Source of the DNA: JASHPR01 sp963833885
GTDB lineage: Bacteria; Actinomycetota; Actinomycetes; Streptosporangiales; Streptosporangiaceae
Reading direction: 5' to 3'
DNA: 64,000 nucleotides
Assembly: GCA_963833885.1 (NCBI GenBank)
Contig: CAWHZU010000022.1
Coordinates: forward strand, 135,004 to 199,003
The translations under genes and the position numbers were made by a program. Under the pieces are notes generated by a model, which saw only the letters and a program-made list of their open reading frames with translations, was not told the DNA's origin and ran no database searches. Below, in pieces: positions 1-7,952 of the stretch (within the stretch, counting starts at the first letter, position 1; every line of letters starts with the position of its first letter).

Positions 1-487
1 GTTCGCCCGGCACGCGCCGTGGCTCGCTGCCCGGCTGCGCGCGGTGCTGCCGGCCGCGGACGTGGAGGACGTGCTGCAGGAGACGTTCCTCGCGGTCTGG
101 CAGGGAGCGCGGTCGTACCGGCCAGAGGGCGCGGGTGCGGCCTGGCTGTGGGGCATCGCCCGGCGGCAGGCCGCGCAGTGGCTGCGCCGCCGCGGACGCG
201 CCGCCGACCTCGTGGCGGCCCTGGCTCAAGTCGGCGCCCCGGCCGTCCCCGATCCGGCCGAGGCCGCGCTCACCCGGGCCGAGCTGGCCGACGCCGTGGA
301 GGCACTGGGTCCTCCAGGGGCGCCGGAACGCGAAGTCTGGCGGCTGGTCTACGTACAGGACCGCCCGGTCGCCGAGGTAGCCGAGCTCATGGGGGTTCCG
401 GCCGGGACGGTGAAGAGCCGGGCACACCGGACCCGGCGCCTGCTCAGGGCGGCACTGCGGCCGGCGGATCAGGGAGGTACCCGATGA
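1..487 (+). CDS. ECF RNA polymerase sigma factor, 5'-truncated by window edge
   Basis: The reading frame is open from the first bases and reads FARHAPWLAARLRAVLPAADVEDVLQETF, typical of sigma-70 region 2 (the DVEDVLQETFLAVW block contacts core and -10). Region 4 follows near the end, with VAELMGVPAGTVKSRAHR as the helix-turn-helix. About 161 residues are present; only the extreme N-terminus is missing. The stop overlaps the next start (ATGA at 484-487), so it is translationally coupled to a membrane protein that sits where an anti-sigma factor would be expected. Role by family: redirects RNA polymerase to a small regulon, here probably the ABC transporter operon that follows. Target promoters cannot be read from this sequence. 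Confidence 0.85.
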   Translation, partial: FARHAPWLAARLRAVLPAADVEDVLQETFLAVWQGARSYRPEGAGAAWLWGIARRQAAQWLRRRGRAADLVAALAQVGAPAVPDPAEAALTRAELADAVEALGPPGAPEREVWRLVYVQDRPVAEVAELMGVPAGTVKSRAHRTRRLLRAALRPADQGGTR

Positions 488-1200
488 GCGATATTGGCAC
501 GGGCGCGACTCCCCCGCCCGATGTGGACCTGGACCGGGTGTGGATCGGCGTGGCCGCACAGGTGTGGCGGCGGCAGCCGGGCCCGGTCGAGCGCACGGCC
601 GGGCGGCTGCTGCGGTCGCCGGGTCTGGCCAGGGCGCTGCTGGCCACTCCGTCGCTGCTGCTGCCCTGGCTGATCGCCAGCGTCGCGGTGCTCGCCGTCG
701 GGGCCGTGGCCACCCGCGCAACCGGGCAGCCACTGGTCGCGCTGATGGCGCCGGCGGTGGCGGCGGCCGGCATCGCCTACGCCTACGGGCCCGGCATCGA
801 CCCGGCGTGGGAGCTGTCGCGCAGCATGGCGGTCAGCGACCGGATGGTGCTGCTGGTGCGGGCGCTCGCGGTGTTCGCCGTGAACGCGGCGCTCGGCCTT
901 GCCGCGTCGTTCGCGTCGGGTACCGCGGCCGCGCTCACGTTCGGCTGGCTGATCCCGATGACCGCGGTGTGCGCGCTGGCCCTGGCCGCGGCGACCGCGG
1001 TCAGGTCGCCGAACGCCGGCGTCGCGGCCGGGGTGGCCGGCTGGACGATCACGCTGCTATCCGGGCAGGCGGCCACCGGCCAGTTCACCGCCGTGCTCAG
1101 CAGCTCCGCCCTGGTGCCCGCCTACCTCGCCGTCGCCGCGGTGTGCGCCGCCGTCGTGGCCTACGCGACCCGGCTTCCGAAGGGACGACATGAACGTTGA
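484..1200 (+). CDS. Polytopic membrane protein coupled to sigma factor and ABC transporter
   Basis: A 238-residue protein with a soluble N-terminus of about 55 residues containing a DVDLDRVWIGVAAQVWRRQP segment, then about six hydrophobic helices. The start is the ATG of an ATGA overlap with the sigma gene, and its end overlaps the ABC ATPase start by 11 bases. The position directly after an ECF sigma gene suggests an anti-sigma or signal-sensing function, but no zinc-binding HxxxCxxC motif is visible. It could equally be a transporter subunit. Membrane location is well supported; function is inferred only from context. Confidence 0.7.
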   Translation: MSDIGTGATPPPDVDLDRVWIGVAAQVWRRQPGPVERTAGRLLRSPGLARALLATPSLLLPWLIASVAVLAVGAVATRATGQPLVALMAPAVAAAGIAYAYGPGIDPAWELSRSMAVSDRMVLLVRALAVFAVNAALGLAASFASGTAAALTFGWLIPMTAVCALALAAATAVRSPNAGVAAGVAGWTITLLSGQAATGQFTAVLSSSALVPAYLAVAAVCAAVVAYATRLPKGRHER

Positions 1201-1954
1201 GATCGTCGACCTGACCCGGCGGTTCGGCCGGACCCAGGCGGTGGCCGGGGTGAGCCTGCAGGCCTGCCCAGGGGTGTTCGGGCTGCTCGGGCCCAACGGG
1301 GCGGGCAAGACCTCGCTGCTGCGGATGCTGGCCACGGTGATCCAGCCGTCCTCGGGCACGCTGCGGCTGCTCGGCCGCGACCCCGGGTCCTACGGCCCGC
1401 GGCGGGAGATCCGGCGCAGGCTCGGGTACCTGCCGCAGAACCTCGGCTACTACCCCGGGTTCACTGTCGCGGAGTTCGTTGAGTACTTCGCCCTGCTCAA
1501 GGACATGCCGCCGGGCCGGGTGCCCGCCGCGGTGGCGGCGGCCGTCGAGCGCACCGGGCTCGGCGACAAGGCGCGGGCCAAGCTGCGCACGCTGTCCGGT
1601 GGGATGCTCCGCCGGGCTGGCATCGCGCAGGCGATCGTCAACGAGCCGGATCTGCTGCTGCTGGACGAGCCGACGGCCGGACTCGATCCAGAACAACGCG
1701 TCGCGTTCCGGGCGATGCTGCGCAGTTTCGGCGAGACTGCGACGGTGATCGTCTCCACGCACCTGGTGGAGGACGTCGGGGCCGCGTGCACCAAGGTCGC
1801 GCTCATGAACCAGGGCAAAATCCTCTTCTACGGGACGCCGGTCGAGCTGACCGCGCGCGCGGACGGGACCGACGCCGCCGGTGACGCGCCGCTGGAGCGC
1901 GGGTACAGCGCCGTGCTGGCGGCGGCCCGGACCGGGACGGGGGCCTGGTCATGA
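1190..1954 (+). CDS. ABC transporter ATP-binding protein
   Basis: A 254-residue nucleotide-binding domain with all hallmark motifs: Walker A GPNGAGKT (residues 34-41), Q-loop Gln83, signature LSGGM (135-139), Walker B LLLLDEPTAGLD (from 155) and H-loop STH. The compact single domain and pairing with an integral membrane protein are typical of type-2 exporters of the CcmA/multidrug or lantibiotic-immunity class. It overlaps the preceding gene by 11 bases and the following permease by 4 bases, so all are co-translated. Substrate is unknown. Confidence 0.9.
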   Translation: MNVEIVDLTRRFGRTQAVAGVSLQACPGVFGLLGPNGAGKTSLLRMLATVIQPSSGTLRLLGRDPGSYGPRREIRRRLGYLPQNLGYYPGFTVAEFVEYFALLKDMPPGRVPAAVAAAVERTGLGDKARAKLRTLSGGMLRRAGIAQAIVNEPDLLLLDEPTAGLDPEQRVAFRAMLRSFGETATVIVSTHLVEDVGAACTKVALMNQGKILFYGTPVELTARADGTDAAGDAPLERGYSAVLAAARTGTGAWS

Positions 1955-3421
1955 CCGCCATGACGTCCGAAGTCCGGGCCCGGCCGCCGCGCCCGCGCCA
2001 CGTTCCGCTGGCCGTTCCGGGGCGGCTGCTGCGCTTGGAACTGCGCCGCACCGTCATGCCGTGGATCCTGCCGGCGATCGTCGCGCTGTTCTGGCTCGAC
2101 GGCTACCACTACGCCATGGGCTTCCCGCCGTTCTGGGGACTGCGCAGCCCGGTCCTGCCGGACCGCACCATGGTTGACTTCGCGCTGTTCGGGGCGGGCG
2201 CATCCACCTGGATGGGGTCGCGGGACGCCCGCCGCCGCACCACCGACCTGCTGACCGTCACCGCCGTGCCCCGGTGGGGGCGCCAGCTCGTAACGTGGGC
2301 CGCCACCACCGGCTGGGCGATGGCCGCCTACCTGGCCTGCGTGGTCGTCCTGTACTGGAGCACGGCGCGCCAGGGTGCCTGGGGCGGCCCGCCGCTGTGG
2401 CCGGTGGCGGTCGGCGCCGCGGGTGTGGCGGCGGCCTGCGCCCTCGGCTTCGCGGCCGGCGTGTTCTTCCCGAGCCGGTTCACCGCGCCGCTGGCGACGC
2501 TGGCCGTGTTCATCCTCGCGACGGCGATCAAGGGCGGCGGCACCAGCACGTACGGGCTGATCTCGCCGGTCACCCCGCAAGGCAGTTTCCGGCCCGACTC
2601 GGGGGTCTTCTACCACTACCTGCCCGATCTCTCCATCGACCAGGTGCTGCTGCTGGCCGGCCTGGCCGTCGCGGCGCTGGGCGCCCTCGGCGTGCCGGCG
2701 GCCTCCGGTGGGCGGTGGCTGCGCCGGTCGGCGGCCGCGGTTACCGCGGCCGGCCTGGTGGCCGCCGGGACCGCCATCGGGCTGGCCGGCACCGCCCGGC
2801 TGGAGCCGTACGGCGTGGTCATCCCCGCGCTGCACGATGCGGCCAGCGACCGGCCCATTCCCTACGCGCCGGTCTGCGGCCATGCCGCGATCCCGGTCTG
2901 CCTGCACCCCGCCTACCGGTCCTACCTGCCTGCCGTCACCGCCGCCCTGCGCCCGCTGCTCAGCCAGGTGACCGGCCTGCCGGGCGCGCCGGTCCGCGTC
3001 GTCCAGGTCGCCTACCTGAACCCAACCGAGTTCGCCACGGGCGGCGCCCCGGCCATCGCCGGCCGTCCGGCGGTGCTCCGCCTGCCCCTGGGCTTCGCCG
3101 TGCTCGCCCAGCAACCCCAGATCGAATTTCTGCAGTCGAGAGCCGCGCCCGTGATCATGAGCAGCGTCATCGGGCGGCGGCACGTCCAGTGCCTCCCCGG
3201 CCCAGCAGGCCGCCGAGGCCGGCCTGCTGCGGGCGGCCGGCCTGCCGGTGGCCCAGCTGGCCTCCATGGGGAGTGTCTACAAGCCGCCGGCTCCCGGCTC
3301 CCCGGTGTACGCCGCGGCGACGCGGTTCGCGGCGCTGCCGGCCGCCGCCAGGCATGCCTGGCTCCTAGCCCACCTGGCCGCGCTGCGAGCCGGCCAGATC
3401 ACCCTGGGGCAGCTGCCGTGA
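1951..3421 (+). CDS. ABC transporter permease-like membrane protein, frameshifted near 3175
   Basis: The N-terminal two thirds carries several hydrophobic helices (from residue about 30 to 290) followed by an extracytoplasmic-looking region. From about residue 408 the frame becomes Gly/Arg/Pro-rich nonsense ending at 3462. In the other frame the sequence reads on sensibly from GGGTSSASPAQQAAEAGLL through HAWLLAHLAALRAGQ to a TGA at 3419-3421. One extra base in the CGGGCGGCGG run (3171-3180) explains this. Corrected length is about 489 residues. It starts inside the ATPase stop (ATGA), as expected for the permease partner. It may be a pseudogene or a sequencing artefact. Confidence 0.75.
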
Positions 3422-3458
3422 CCGCCGCGGCAGTCTCGGCCGCTTCCGCCCGGTGGCT

Positions 3459-3499
3459 TTGACGCACCCGAGCCTACCTGCTACCTTTTCTTTGCAGGT
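3459..3499 (+). promoter_or_regulatory. Sigma-70-type promoter with overlapping inverted repeat
   Basis: TTGACG at 3459-3464, a 17-base spacer and TACCTT at 3482-3487 form a good housekeeping-type promoter for the small HTH gene starting at 3514. The half-sites ACCTGC (3476-3481) and GCAGGT (3494-3499) form an inverted repeat that brackets the -10 element, a plausible operator for autoregulation by that HTH protein. Confidence 0.55.
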
Positions 3500-3513
3500 G
3501 CTAGAAAGGTGCT

Positions 3514-3852
3514 GTGAGAGCAACGGAACTGACCGGGGATGAACTGCTGCAGGTGCTGGCGACGCTCGCCAACCCGCACCGGCTGCGGGTCGTGGCCGCC
3601 CTGACGCAGGAGCGCAACTACGTCAGCCAGCTCGCCCGCGAGCTGGGCATCAGCCGGGCCCTGCTCCAGGTCCACCTGCGGAAGCTGGAGGCGGCCGGCC
3701 TGGTGTCTTCCGTCATCGAGGTCTCGGATGACGGAAAGGCAATGAAGTTCTACGAGGTCGCGCCGTTCGCGATCCAGCTCACGCCGAAAACGATCATGGA
3801 CGCGGCTCAGTCGCTGGGCACGGAAAGCAACCTGGAACTGGAGATTCGGTGA
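3514..3852 (+). CDS. ArsR-like winged-helix transcriptional regulator
   Basis: A 112-residue protein with GTG start. Residues about 8-80 form a winged helix: LLQVLATLANPHRLRVVAAL is the typical ArsR/HTH_20 opening helix and YVSQLARELGISRALLQVHLRKLEAAGLV is the recognition helix-turn-helix plus wing. No ArsR cysteine metal site is seen. The stop overlaps the start of the next membrane protein (GTGA at 3849-3852), a regulator-membrane partner layout common in actinobacteria. Promoter and inverted repeat lie just upstream. The ligand is unknown. Confidence 0.8.
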   Translation: MRATELTGDELLQVLATLANPHRLRVVAALTQERNYVSQLARELGISRALLQVHLRKLEAAGLVSSVIEVSDDGKAMKFYEVAPFAIQLTPKTIMDAAQSLGTESNLELEIR

Positions 3853-4226
3853 AGCCCAGGAACGCACTCGAATTGGCCATCATGCTCGCGTTCATGACGA
3901 TCGCCACGATCGTGATCGTGATTGGCGTCACGGTGATGGCGGTAAAAGGCAACGGCCCGGTCGCCGCGGGGGTTGCCGTCGCCGCGGCGGGCGGGGCCGG
4001 GGTGGTCGCGTGGGCCAGGGCCTTCGGCAACAGGAGATCCGATAAGGCCGAGCTGACCAGCGGCGAGCGGTACCGCGGGCTGGCCGACGAGTACCGGCGG
4101 CTCTCCGACCTGGCCGTGACCGCGCAGGAGCACACCGACCTCAAGCTCAGTGACGTCGGCGTGCAACTCGACTACCTGCGCGAGCAGATGGAGTCAATGC
4201 AGAAGATCCTCAAGGAAGTCGAGTAG
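3849..4226 (+). CDS. Small membrane protein with C-terminal coiled coil, partner of upstream HTH
   Basis: A 125-residue protein with two hydrophobic segments (about 8-33 and 38-58), then a polar C-terminal half with heptad-like spacing (YRGLADEYRRLSDLAV... DYLREQMESMQKILKEV) indicating a cytoplasmic coiled coil. GTG start, overlapping the upstream stop by 4 bases. This HTH plus two-TM coiled-coil pair recurs in actinobacteria. A role in tethering or controlling the regulator is inference. It is convergent with the LtrA gene; only one base separates the two stops. Confidence 0.65.
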   Translation: MKPRNALELAIMLAFMTIATIVIVIGVTVMAVKGNGPVAAGVAVAAAGGAGVVAWARAFGNRRSDKAELTSGERYRGLADEYRRLSDLAVTAQEHTDLKLSDVGVQLDYLREQMESMQKILKEVE

Positions 4227-4227
4227 G

Positions 4228-5400
4228 TCAGTCGTCTTGACCGGCCCCGGGGCTACCCGTTCCGGCAACTGCTCCAGGGCGCTGAACGTAATCAATGGCG
4301 GCCACCGCGATCACGACGGCGGCGGCGCAGGCGCCGAGGGCGAGCGCGGGGATGTGCGGCGCGGCCAGCCCGAGCAGGGCCAGAACCGCCACGGCTCCGA
4401 TCCGCGGCCAGGACGGCTTCCGCCACACCACGGCCTTGAACGCCGCGTGCCCGGCCAGGAAGAGCCCGGTGCCGCCGAGGATCATCCAGGAGGTTGCGGC
4501 GTTTCCGACCGCGCCCGGATCGCGCAGCGTCACCTCGTCGGCCGCGGCGCTGGCGATGATCCCGGCGATCATGACCGGGTGGATGAAGTGGTACGCCGAG
4601 CGGCCGAGCCGCCCCGGGTCGTCCGAGGCGGCGATGATCCGGGCGGCCTCATCGGCGCTGCGGTCGAAGTACAGCCACCACAGGCCGACGCTGCCGGCCA
4701 GGGCCACGGCAAACGCCGCTATCTCCGCGATGCCGATGCGGGCCAGGCCGGACAGGGTCGCGCCGATCGCCACGATCGACTCGCCGAGCGCGATCAGCAT
4801 GAACGCCTGGCACCGTTCGGCAAAGTGCCCGCCCTCGATCGTCCACTCCCTGGTGGCCGAGCGCCCGAGCCCCGGCGTGTAGAAGCCGACGGTGCCGCCG
4901 AGCAGGTCGACGGCGACGGCGGCCACCCACAGCGCGGCGCGCGCGTTGCCGCCCGCGATCCCGCCCAGCACCGCCAGGGCCCCGCTGAGCAGGCACCACG
5001 ACAGGATGCGCTGGAAGTTGCGCTGCAGCGGCCTGCCCCGGAGCGCCACCACGGCGAACACGCTGCGCCCGATCTGCATCACCGCGTAGGCGACGCCAAC
5101 GGCCAGCCCGCGGGCGGAGAACGCCGCGGGCAGGGCCGCCGACATGACCAGGCTGGCTACGGCGAGCCCGAGCAGCAGCAACCGGACCGCGATCCGCTCC
5201 GGGTCGAGCCAGTTCGTCACCCAGGTGGTGTAAACCCACACCAACCAGACCATGGCGAGCAGCAGACCCGCCCGCAGGGCCCCGGTCGGCGTCCGATGGG
5301 CCAGCAGATAGTGCGAGATCTGGGTGACCGCGAACACGTAGACCAGGTCGAAGAACAGCTCGACGTTGGTCACCCGCTCGGCGCCGGCCCGCGCCCGCAT
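4228..5400 (-). CDS. ltrA: Low temperature requirement protein A (LtrA) family membrane protein
   Basis: Near the N-terminus is the LtrA signature VTNVELFFDLVYVFAVTQISHYLL, followed by about ten further transmembrane helices and the conserved WTIEGGHFAERCQAFMLIALGES block. From the ATG at 5400 the protein is 390 residues, the usual family length. The frame stays open to 5526, but the extra residues are Arg/Gly-rich and not conserved-looking. The family is named from a Listeria cold-growth locus; its biochemical role is not settled. It stands alone. Confidence 0.85.
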   Translation of the reverse strand: MRARAGAERVTNVELFFDLVYVFAVTQISHYLLAHRTPTGALRAGLLLAMVWLVWVYTTWVTNWLDPERIAVRLLLLGLAVASLVMSAALPAAFSARGLAVGVAYAVMQIGRSVFAVVALRGRPLQRNFQRILSWCLLSGALAVLGGIAGGNARAALWVAAVAVDLLGGTVGFYTPGLGRSATREWTIEGGHFAERCQAFMLIALGESIVAIGATLSGLARIGIAEIAAFAVALAGSVGLWWLYFDRSADEAARIIAASDDPGRLGRSAYHFIHPVMIAGIIASAAADEVTLRDPGAVGNAATSWMILGGTGLFLAGHAAFKAVVWRKPSWPRIGAVAVLALLGLAAPHIPALALGACAAAVVIAVAAIDYVQRPGAVAGTGSPGAGQDD

Positions 5401-5781
5401 CAGATTCAGCGGCCTGGTTTCGTGCACGCTGCGTGCTCCCGTCTGCCTCCTGCCCACCCGGGCCGAGTTATGGTAGGCGAATCTCAACGAACTCGGGCGC
5501 CCGGCCACTGCGCCCGCGGGGGGCAAGCCAGGAAAGACCGGGCGGCATGACGGGGACGAGCAGGCGTGAGGGATGCTAGATCCTTACGAAGACAACAGGT
5601 CGTCAGTGAGGCTCGAGCGGGTGACGTGTTCGTGAAGTGCCGGGACAGCGCGCTCTCAGGCTGCCCGGCTGCCTCCTCCCGCGGGCAGCCGCCTGTCACC
5701 GCACCCCGCGTCGGCCGCGATGGCCGGGCCCTCGTCAGGGGCCTCGCCGACCAGGTTGACCGCCTGCTGGTTCTCGGCCAC

Positions 5782-7197
5782 ATGCGATGGTACGCAATCC
5801 GGCCGGAGCACGGCCTGGGCTTCGACCGGCGGCGGATGGTCATGTGGTATGCGGCCTTCGCGATATATGCCGGGGCCGTCACGATTTGCAGCGGCGGCGG
5901 CGCCGACGGGGTCTGGGGGGTGTGGGCCACCATCGGCTACGCACTGGCCGCGATCGTGGCGACGCGTTCCCGTGGCTACGCGGCGCCGTTGCTCACGGCG
6001 CTGGCCGTTGCCCTGCTGGCCCCCACCGCCTGGCTGACCCTGCGCGCATCAGGCACGGCCGACGTGAGCGTGGTCGTCATGTCGGCGCATCTGCTGGTGC
6101 GGACCGGAAGTCCCTACCTGCCCGCGGGGCGGCTCGCGTCCTGGCAGCTCTATAACCCGTACCTGCCCGCGATGGCGCTCTTCGGCCTGCCCAAGGCACT
6201 GGGCCTGCCCGGCCTGATCGGCGACCCGCGGCTCTGGCTCACCCTGACCTCGGCGCTGCTGCTCGCGGCGGCGTTCTGGATGATCGCGCCACAGCGCCAC
6301 TCGCGGTGCGGGGCCTGCCTCAGCATGGCGGCGTGGTGCGCGGTGTTCGCGGTGGCGTCGCCGGTGCTGGCGCTGCCACTGGCCGTAGGGATCACCGACC
6401 CGCCGGTCATCGCGCTGCTGTGCTTCGCGCTCGCTGCCGCCGCGCGGTTCCGCACGACCGGGTCGCCGCGGCTGCTGCTGGTGGCCGGCCTGGCCATCGG
6501 CTTCGCGTGCGCGATGAAGTTCACCGCCTGGCCCGCGCTCGCGGTGCTCGCGGCGATGTTCGCGGCCAGGGACGGCATGCGCGTGGCCGGCCGGTTCGTC
6601 GCGGCCTCGATCCTGACGACCGCCGTCCTGATCGCCGTGTGCGCCCCCGGCCTGCTGGGGAAGCCGGCCGGGCTGCTGCAGAACGTGGTGCTGTATCCGC
6701 TCGGGATGACCCAGCACAAGACGCCGGCCGCCAGCCCGTTGCCCGGGCACCTGCTCGCGTCCATCGGCGAGGCTGGTCACGTGGCCGCCATCGGCCTGCT
6801 GATCGCCGCGGCGCTGGTGATCGCCGGCTCGCTCGTCGTCCGGCCGCCTGCCGACGTCCCGGCGGCGACCAGGCGCCTGGCGATCGCCCTGGCCGTCATG
6901 TTCATCCTCGCGCCCGCCACCAGGTTCGGCTACTTCTCCTACCCGGTCGCGCTGCTGGGCTGGCTGGCCATGACGAGCCAAGCCGGCAAGTCGGCCGAGC
7001 ATGACCACCCCGGCGCTGCGGCAACCGTCGAGCCGACGGTGCCCGTGCGGGCGGCGAACGGCGCCGAGCGGGTCAGGCAGCGCTCGGGCCCCGGCGAGCC
7101 GCTCCGCCGGGCCATGTACTACCTGCTGCCGGAACGAGGGACGGTGGCCCGAATCCGCCACCGCCGCAAGGCCCATGAGGACCCGCTGACCCAGTAG
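5782..7197 (+). CDS. Polytopic membrane protein, DUF2029/GT87-like
   Basis: About 471 residues from the ATG at 5782, with roughly ten hydrophobic segments. The pattern LVRTGSPYLPAG...LYNPYLPAMALFGLP resembles the extracytoplasmic loop of DUF2029/GT-C (GT87-like) polyprenyl-phosphate mannosyltransferases, where membrane helices alternate with short loops. The frame is open from 5566, but the first 72 residues look non-coding; ATG 5836 is another possible start. The C-terminal tail is polar and ends DPLTQ inside an 18-bp tandem repeat. A glycosyltransferase role is inference and no DXD pair is clear. Confidence 0.65.
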   Translation: MRWYAIRPEHGLGFDRRRMVMWYAAFAIYAGAVTICSGGGADGVWGVWATIGYALAAIVATRSRGYAAPLLTALAVALLAPTAWLTLRASGTADVSVVVMSAHLLVRTGSPYLPAGRLASWQLYNPYLPAMALFGLPKALGLPGLIGDPRLWLTLTSALLLAAAFWMIAPQRHSRCGACLSMAAWCAVFAVASPVLALPLAVGITDPPVIALLCFALAAAARFRTTGSPRLLLVAGLAIGFACAMKFTAWPALAVLAAMFAARDGMRVAGRFVAASILTTAVLIAVCAPGLLGKPAGLLQNVVLYPLGMTQHKTPAASPLPGHLLASIGEAGHVAAIGLLIAAALVIAGSLVVRPPADVPAATRRLAIALAVMFILAPATRFGYFSYPVALLGWLAMTSQAGKSAEHDHPGAAATVEPTVPVRAANGAERVRQRSGPGEPLRRAMYYLLPERGTVARIRHRRKAHEDPLTQ

Positions 7198-7253
7198 TGC
7201 CCGCTGACCCAGCAGTGCCCGCTGACCCAGTAGTGTCCGCTGACCCAGCAGCG
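7182..7253 (+). repeat. 18-bp tandem repeat, 4 copies, spanning a stop codon
   Basis: Four consecutive units of CCCGCTGACCCAGYAGTG (18 bp, one to three differences between units) begin within the last codons of the membrane protein gene. The period is a multiple of three, so each unit would encode P-L-T-Q followed by either a TAG stop or a CAG glutamine. The stop in unit 1 is CAG in unit 2, so a single change would extend the protein. Confidence 0.85.
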
Positions 7254-7379
7254 CCGCCACCCCTTTCGGCCACCATGTGCTGCGACCGTCACCGCTGAGC
7301 ATGAATGAACCGTTCGACGGCTTCGAGCCCGTCGTTTGGTACATCCATGGCGCAATGGAGCCATAGGGTGCGGGATATG

Positions 7380-7393
7380 TAACAGTGCTGTTA
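7380..7393. promoter_or_regulatory. MarR operator candidate (perfect inverted repeat)
   Basis: TAACAG-TG-CTGTTA is a perfect 6-bp inverted repeat in an AT-rich pocket only 11 bases before the GTG start of the MarR gene. Size, symmetry and position are those expected for a MarR dimer site controlling its own operon. Confidence 0.65.
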
Positions 7394-7403
7394 TAGTTTT
7401 CCG

Positions 7404-7952
7404 GTGACTGAAGAGCCATTGGTTCTTGGGCTCGGCACCCGGCTGCGGCACGTCCTTGACCTGCTCGACGGGGATGTCGCGCGGGTGTATGCCGACCTGG
7501 GCCTGGCCGACTACCGGCCGCGGTTCAGCCCGGTCGCGCGCGCGATCACTGCACTCGGCCCCAGCTCGATCCGGGACATCGCGCGCGCGATCGGCGTGAC
7601 CCATTCGGCGGCGAGCCAGACCGTGGCGCAGATGACCAGGTGCGGACTGGTCGCGCTGGAGCCGGGCGAGGACGCACGGCAGCGGATCGTCCGGCTGACC
7701 GACCAGGCCAGGTCGCTGCTGCCGGTCATCGACGCCGAGTGGGCCGCGACCGAGGCCGCGGTCGCCGACCTCGACGCCGAACTCCCGGTGCCGCTCGGTG
7801 AAATGCTGGCCGCGATCCTGGGTGCGGTGCAGCGGCGTCCGATGCGCGACCGGATCGCCGACGCGGCCCGGTCGCTGGGCGACCCCGCGCTCGGGCCGCT
7901 GTACGGCGACCCGGCCCTCGGCCCGCGGCACGGAGACGCGGGCCGTGGCTGA
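7404..7952 (+). CDS. MarR family transcriptional regulator
   Basis: A 182-residue protein (GTG start) with a MarR core: SSIRDIARAIGVTHSAASQTVAQMTRCGLV is the winged helix and the following EDARQRIVRLTDQARSLLPV segment is the wing and dimerisation helix. The C-terminus has a short near-repeat (GDPALGPLYGDPALGPRHGD). It overlaps the MFS transporter start by 8 bases, so repressor and transporter are co-translated. By family logic, release from the upstream palindrome on ligand binding would turn on efflux. Confidence 0.88.
   Translation: MTEEPLVLGLGTRLRHVLDLLDGDVARVYADLGLADYRPRFSPVARAITALGPSSIRDIARAIGVTHSAASQTVAQMTRCGLVALEPGEDARQRIVRLTDQARSLLPVIDAEWAATEAAVADLDAELPVPLGEMLAAILGAVQRRPMRDRIADAARSLGDPALGPLYGDPALGPRHGDAGRG

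Noticed and set aside
1828..3267. Long minus-strand open frame opposite the ABC permease
   Set aside because: Composition is Gly/Arg/Pro-rich without domains; it is the GC-driven shadow of the plus-strand genes.
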